Made by a program: the position numbers and the translations under genes. A stretch of 64,000 nt of DNA. Source: Clostridiales bacterium (GTDB lineage Bacteria > Bacillota > Clostridia > TANB77 > CAG-508). Position 1 is the stretch's first letter. Each line of letters begins with the position of its first letter. The notes under the pieces were generated by a model, which saw nothing but the letters and a program-made list of their open reading frames with translations, was not told the origin of the DNA and searched no databases. Location of the stretch: the NCBI GenBank assembly GCA_003525075.1, contig DQFO01000008.1:1-64000 (forward strand), in the 5' to 3' direction. Below are positions 61,103-64,000 of this stretch, one piece after another.

Positions 61103-62890
61103 TTATCTTATAAACGGATTTTCTTTACCATCATAATTTAAGTCATATTTTTCACACAATGCTTGTCCACTTCTATTTATTGAACTATAAAAATCTGAAT
61201 TACTACCAATTTGAGCCATAACCTTGTCATTAAGTTCTTCCTCTGTAATCCCTTTCTCTACATTATCTAAAACCATTTTCATAAAGTCTAAATCTTTTAA
61301 CTTTAATTGATAATATAAGTCATAAAAAGATTTTTCTCCAGCTGAATCAATGGCTTTTGGAGATGAAATAGGATCGATAATCATATCATATAACTTCATG
61401 TGTGATTTATGCCATTTTTTTAAAGCATTATATGTTAATTTCACTTTTGTATCCACAATTTCATATTTATTATTATCATATACATCATTTTTAACAATCT
61501 TATCTTCCTTTTTTAACTTTTCAGTATATAAAGTTCCGTCTGCTGCAAACATCTCAGAAAAAATTCCTTTTGTTATAATCCAATCATATTCTCTTAAGAA
61601 CTCATAATTTTCTTTTAATTCTTCAAAAGTAGTATTATCATCAAATAAAATGAAACCTGCTTGAACATAAATTCCATGTTTTTTTAGGATATCTAATGCC
61701 CTTTTATTGTCTTCTAAACTAGCACTCTTGTTCATTCTTTTTAATGCCGTATTAGAACCATTTTCAATTCCACAAGCAAATGAATGAAATCCTGCTTCTT
61801 TTAAATATTTTATTTTTTCATCTTCAACCTGATCTGCTTTTAAAGATCCTCTTAATGAAACATTAATTCCTCTTGATTTTATTTTTTCACAAAATTCTTT
61901 TGCCCACTGTTCATTTCTTTCTTGTTCTAAGAAACTATCATCTATAACCTTAATGTACTTAACTCCCATATTTTGAAGTTGCTCCAATTCATCTACAATA
62001 CTATCAACACTTCTACCTCTCCATTTTCTTCCGTTAGATAACTTATTAAAAGCATTGACTGAACAAAATAAGCAATTTCCCATGCAACCTCTTGCCGTTA
62101 AAATATTTACCGTAGATTTTCTATCTTTTGCCATATTCATAGTATCTCTTGCAGGAAATGGTATAACATCCAAATCAGATATTAAATCTCTTTTTTCTGT
62201 TCTTACTGTTTTTCCATCTTTCTCAAAAACTATACCTTTTATATCTTCAATTTTTCTGTCTGAGTTTTCAGTAAAATAATCAGATACTTCAACAATAGAT
62301 TCTTCTCCCTCTCCAATCATTGCAATATCAAATACACCATCTTTTACAAATTTTTGAGGATTAAATGATGGTCCAAAACCACCACACATTAATTTTATTT
62401 CTGGTCTAACTTCTCTTATTCTTTTTGCTAGTTCTATTGATTTATCATTGTTTGACATATAACATGAAACACCAACGATAGCTACCTCTTTATCATTTAA
62501 AATTCTTCTTAATACTTCTTCATCACTTAATCCTCCTAGCCATCCATCAATTATCTCAACATTATATCCTCTTTTTCTTAAAACAGCAGTCAAATAAGCT
62601 AATCCTAGATTCTCTTCAGAAGTTCTATGTGTATCTGGTGATAAAGTTGTTAAAATAATTTTATTTTTTCTTTTTCTCATAATATTTTGAAGGTATTTCT
62701 GATATTCTTGAATATTGCTATCATCATCTCCTTCAATATGGATAATTAATTTTGATTTATCCATAATAACACATTTTCCATCATGTGTTGTAAAAAGAAA
62801 GTCATTATCTTCATAGTTTAGTCTACACATATTTTTAACTTTTTCATTAGTAAGAGTCATATTTTTTCTAACGATAATTTCAGATTCCAT
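61103..62890 (-). CDS. B12-binding domain radical SAM protein
   Basis: 595 residues. An N-terminal extension (about 1-75) of unknown type precedes a cobalamin-binding domain (LTTLSPDTHRTSEENLGLAYLTAVLRKRGYNVEIIDGWLGG; about 78-215) and a radical SAM domain with the cluster motif RGCMGNCLFC near residue 268, KYIKVIDDSFLEQ and SFACGIENGSNTALKRMNK. B12-radical SAM enzymes often methylate unreactive carbon or phosphorus centres. AAAGGAGAG precedes the ATG. Confidence 0.88.
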   Translation of the reverse strand: MESEIIVRKNMTLTNEKVKNMCRLNYEDNDFLFTTHDGKCVIMDKSKLIIHIEGDDDSNIQEYQKYLQNIMRKRKNKIILTTLSPDTHRTSEENLGLAYLTAVLRKRGYNVEIIDGWLGGLSDEEVLRRILNDKEVAIVGVSCYMSNNDKSIELAKRIREVRPEIKLMCGGFGPSFNPQKFVKDGVFDIAMIGEGEESIVEVSDYFTENSDRKIEDIKGIVFEKDGKTVRTEKRDLISDLDVIPFPARDTMNMAKDRKSTVNILTARGCMGNCLFCSVNAFNKLSNGRKWRGRSVDSIVDELEQLQNMGVKYIKVIDDSFLEQERNEQWAKEFCEKIKSRGINVSLRGSLKADQVEDEKIKYLKEAGFHSFACGIENGSNTALKRMNKSASLEDNKRALDILKKHGIYVQAGFILFDDNTTFEELKENYEFLREYDWIITKGIFSEMFAADGTLYTEKLKKEDKIVKNDVYDNNKYEIVDTKVKLTYNALKKWHKSHMKLYDMIIDPISSPKAIDSAGEKSFYDLYYQLKLKDLDFMKMVLDNVEKGITEEELNDKVMAQIGSNSDFYSSINRSGQALCEKYDLNYDGKENPFIR

Positions 62891-62902
62891 ATTAACTCTC
62901 CT

Positions 62903-64000
62903 TTATTTTTTTGGTTTTCCTATCCAAGTGCATAAATAATTTTCATGTACTAATTTTTTATTACTTTTTTTATAGTCAATATTTTTATCAATCTCAATAT
63001 CTTTAAAGCAAAATGGATCTCGTGCGTATAAATCTTTTTCACCTGTTTCACATTTTTTATATGTATATGCCATTGCAAAGCAACCACCTCTACATATTTC
63101 AGCTTTGTCGCAATCTTTACAACTTTCAATATTTTTATAATTTTCTTTTCTAGTTTTAAAAGCTTTAAATTGCTCTGAATTTATAATATCAAATATATCA
63201 TCTTTTAATAAATCACCAACTCTATAGTCATGCATATATACACATGGAGATACAGGTATTTTTCCATCTGGAGTTATAGAATTTATTCTCATTGAATAGA
63301 TTCCACAAGCACATCCTTTAACTTTATTATTTTGCTTTAGTCCTGATAATGTTGGTTCACTTAATTCAACAGTATCACATTTTTCAAATAAATATTTATA
63401 ATTTTCTAACACTTGTTCTTTTGAAGGTACAAGTTTAAAATGTTGTAATTGTATTGGTTTAAGTAAATTAAATCTTATATTAGAATCATATTTTTTGGCT
63501 ATTTCTAATAATGCATCTATTCTGTCTTTTGTAAAGTTCCAGTTCATTGCACACATTATAATTCCTGATTCAATATTGTATTCTTTACAAATTTCTAATG
63601 CTTGAATAGCATATTTATAAACATCTCCACCTCTATTTTCATTATGTTCTTTTTCGAAAGGTGAATCAAAGCTAATATCTACATCATTTAATAATTCTAA
63701 GCATTCTGGATATGTATTTTTTAATGCAATAAGGCTTATTCCAGCAGTTGTTATACCTACCTTTATATTTCTTTTATTTAGCTCTTTTAATATATATGGT
63801 AGCATACTTTTTTTAACATCCAAACCATTAGTAAAAATTGGTTCATTACCGCCTAAATTAACTGTTTCAACATTTAATTTTTCAATTTGTTCTATAACCT
63901 TATCAACTATTTCTTTCGTTAAATTTTTTCCTTTCTGTCTAACTGAAAAAGAATAACAATGTTTACATTTACATGGACAGTCATTTCCTAATGTCCAGCC
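62903..64000 (-). CDS. radical SAM/SPASM protein, truncated by the right edge
   Basis: The gene continues past the window edge; at least 365 residues are visible. The radical SAM motif near the visible start is CPCKCKHCY (Cx3Cx2C). The C-terminal SPASM domain has CGIYSMRINSITPDGKIPVSPC, then CKDCDKAEICRGGC...C. SPASM enzymes modify peptides (RiPP maturation) or other enzymes. An internal codon at 63823 is not the start. It is 12 bp before the B12 radical SAM gene in the same operon. Confidence 0.88.
   Translation of the reverse strand, partial: GWTLGNDCPCKCKHCYSFSVRQKGKNLTKEIVDKVIEQIEKLNVETVNLGGNEPIFTNGLDVKKSMLPYILKELNKRNIKVGITTAGISLIALKNTYPECLELLNDVDISFDSPFEKEHNENRGGDVYKYAIQALEICKEYNIESGIIMCAMNWNFTKDRIDALLEIAKKYDSNIRFNLLKPIQLQHFKLVPSKEQVLENYKYLFEKCDTVELSEPTLSGLKQNNKVKGCACGIYSMRINSITPDGKIPVSPCVYMHDYRVGDLLKDDIFDIINSEQFKAFKTRKENYKNIESCKDCDKAEICRGGCFAMAYTYKKCETGEKDLYARDPFCFKDIEIDKNIDYKKSNKKLVHENYLCTWIGKPKK

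Noticed and set aside
63823..63825. Internal codon at 63823 as the start of the SPASM gene
   Set aside because: It is a TTG inside a continuous frame that extends to the window edge and includes the radical SAM cluster motif upstream.

Overview
This window is strongly AT-rich and comes from an anaerobic, fermentative Firmicute of the clostridial endospore-forming lineage. The fermentation genes are a bifunctional AdhE and a pyruvate formate-lyase. The sporulation-lineage genes are spoVG, gerW/ytfJ, cotJA-cotJB-cotJC, disA and a spore-photoproduct-lyase relative. Asp23/AmaP, ScpA/ScpB and strong Shine-Dalgarno sites in front of almost every gene fit the same group. I cannot name a genus. No rRNA, tRNA, CRISPR array or insertion sequence was seen.

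Layout. 1-1740: the start of one gene that runs off the left edge, two unrecognised coiled-coil-type genes and a frameshifted gene remnant. 1838-7335: divergent adhE and an MgtA-type Mg2+ P-type ATPase. 7357-14388: a long minus-strand run, asp23, amaP, DUF2273, nusB, xseA, a membrane protein, ylbF-like, a YugP-like peptidase, secG and rnr. 14495-25322: housekeeping genes (proS-scpB, a cyclophilin, disA-radA, spoVG, murC, gerW-DUF2953, scpA, recX) with three small plus-strand genes among them. 26007-27969: a remarkable protein that joins a sigma-region-4-like helix-turn-helix to two RNA polymerase alpha-CTD-like domains, followed by a small helical protein. 28187-35340: pflB, a 47-codon gene, groES-groEL under CIRCE, and pyrG-dCMP deaminase behind a probable attenuator.

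35520-44710: an SPL-like radical SAM protein, a NUDIX hydrolase, a MacB-like ABC exporter, ispA, the cotJ operon and a two-component system. 44782-47926: a three-gene operon of unknown function whose last product has a zinc-protease motif; a 24-bp palindrome lies at its promoter. 48213-56902: a second FtsX-type ABC transporter with an unusual leader, a kinase-NUDIX fusion, a membrane-anchored protein, a frameshifted SEC-C gene and a HelD-like helicase. 57074-64000: a small pyrophosphatase, a guanylate-kinase-like protein, and a tight minus-strand operon of two nucleotide-kinase-like proteins, a CYTH protein, a methyltransferase, a B12-binding radical SAM enzyme and a SPASM radical SAM enzyme, which runs off the right edge.

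How the genes fit together. AdhE and PflB give acetyl-CoA, formate and ethanol from pyruvate. SecG, RNase R, NusB and ProS serve protein export, RNA turnover, transcription and translation. DisA, RadA, RecX and ScpA/ScpB maintain the chromosome. PyrG and dCMP deaminase feed CTP and dUMP pools. The least explained and most interesting parts are the alpha-CTD/sigma-4-like protein, the metallopeptidase operon, and the radical SAM/kinase/CYTH operon at the right edge.
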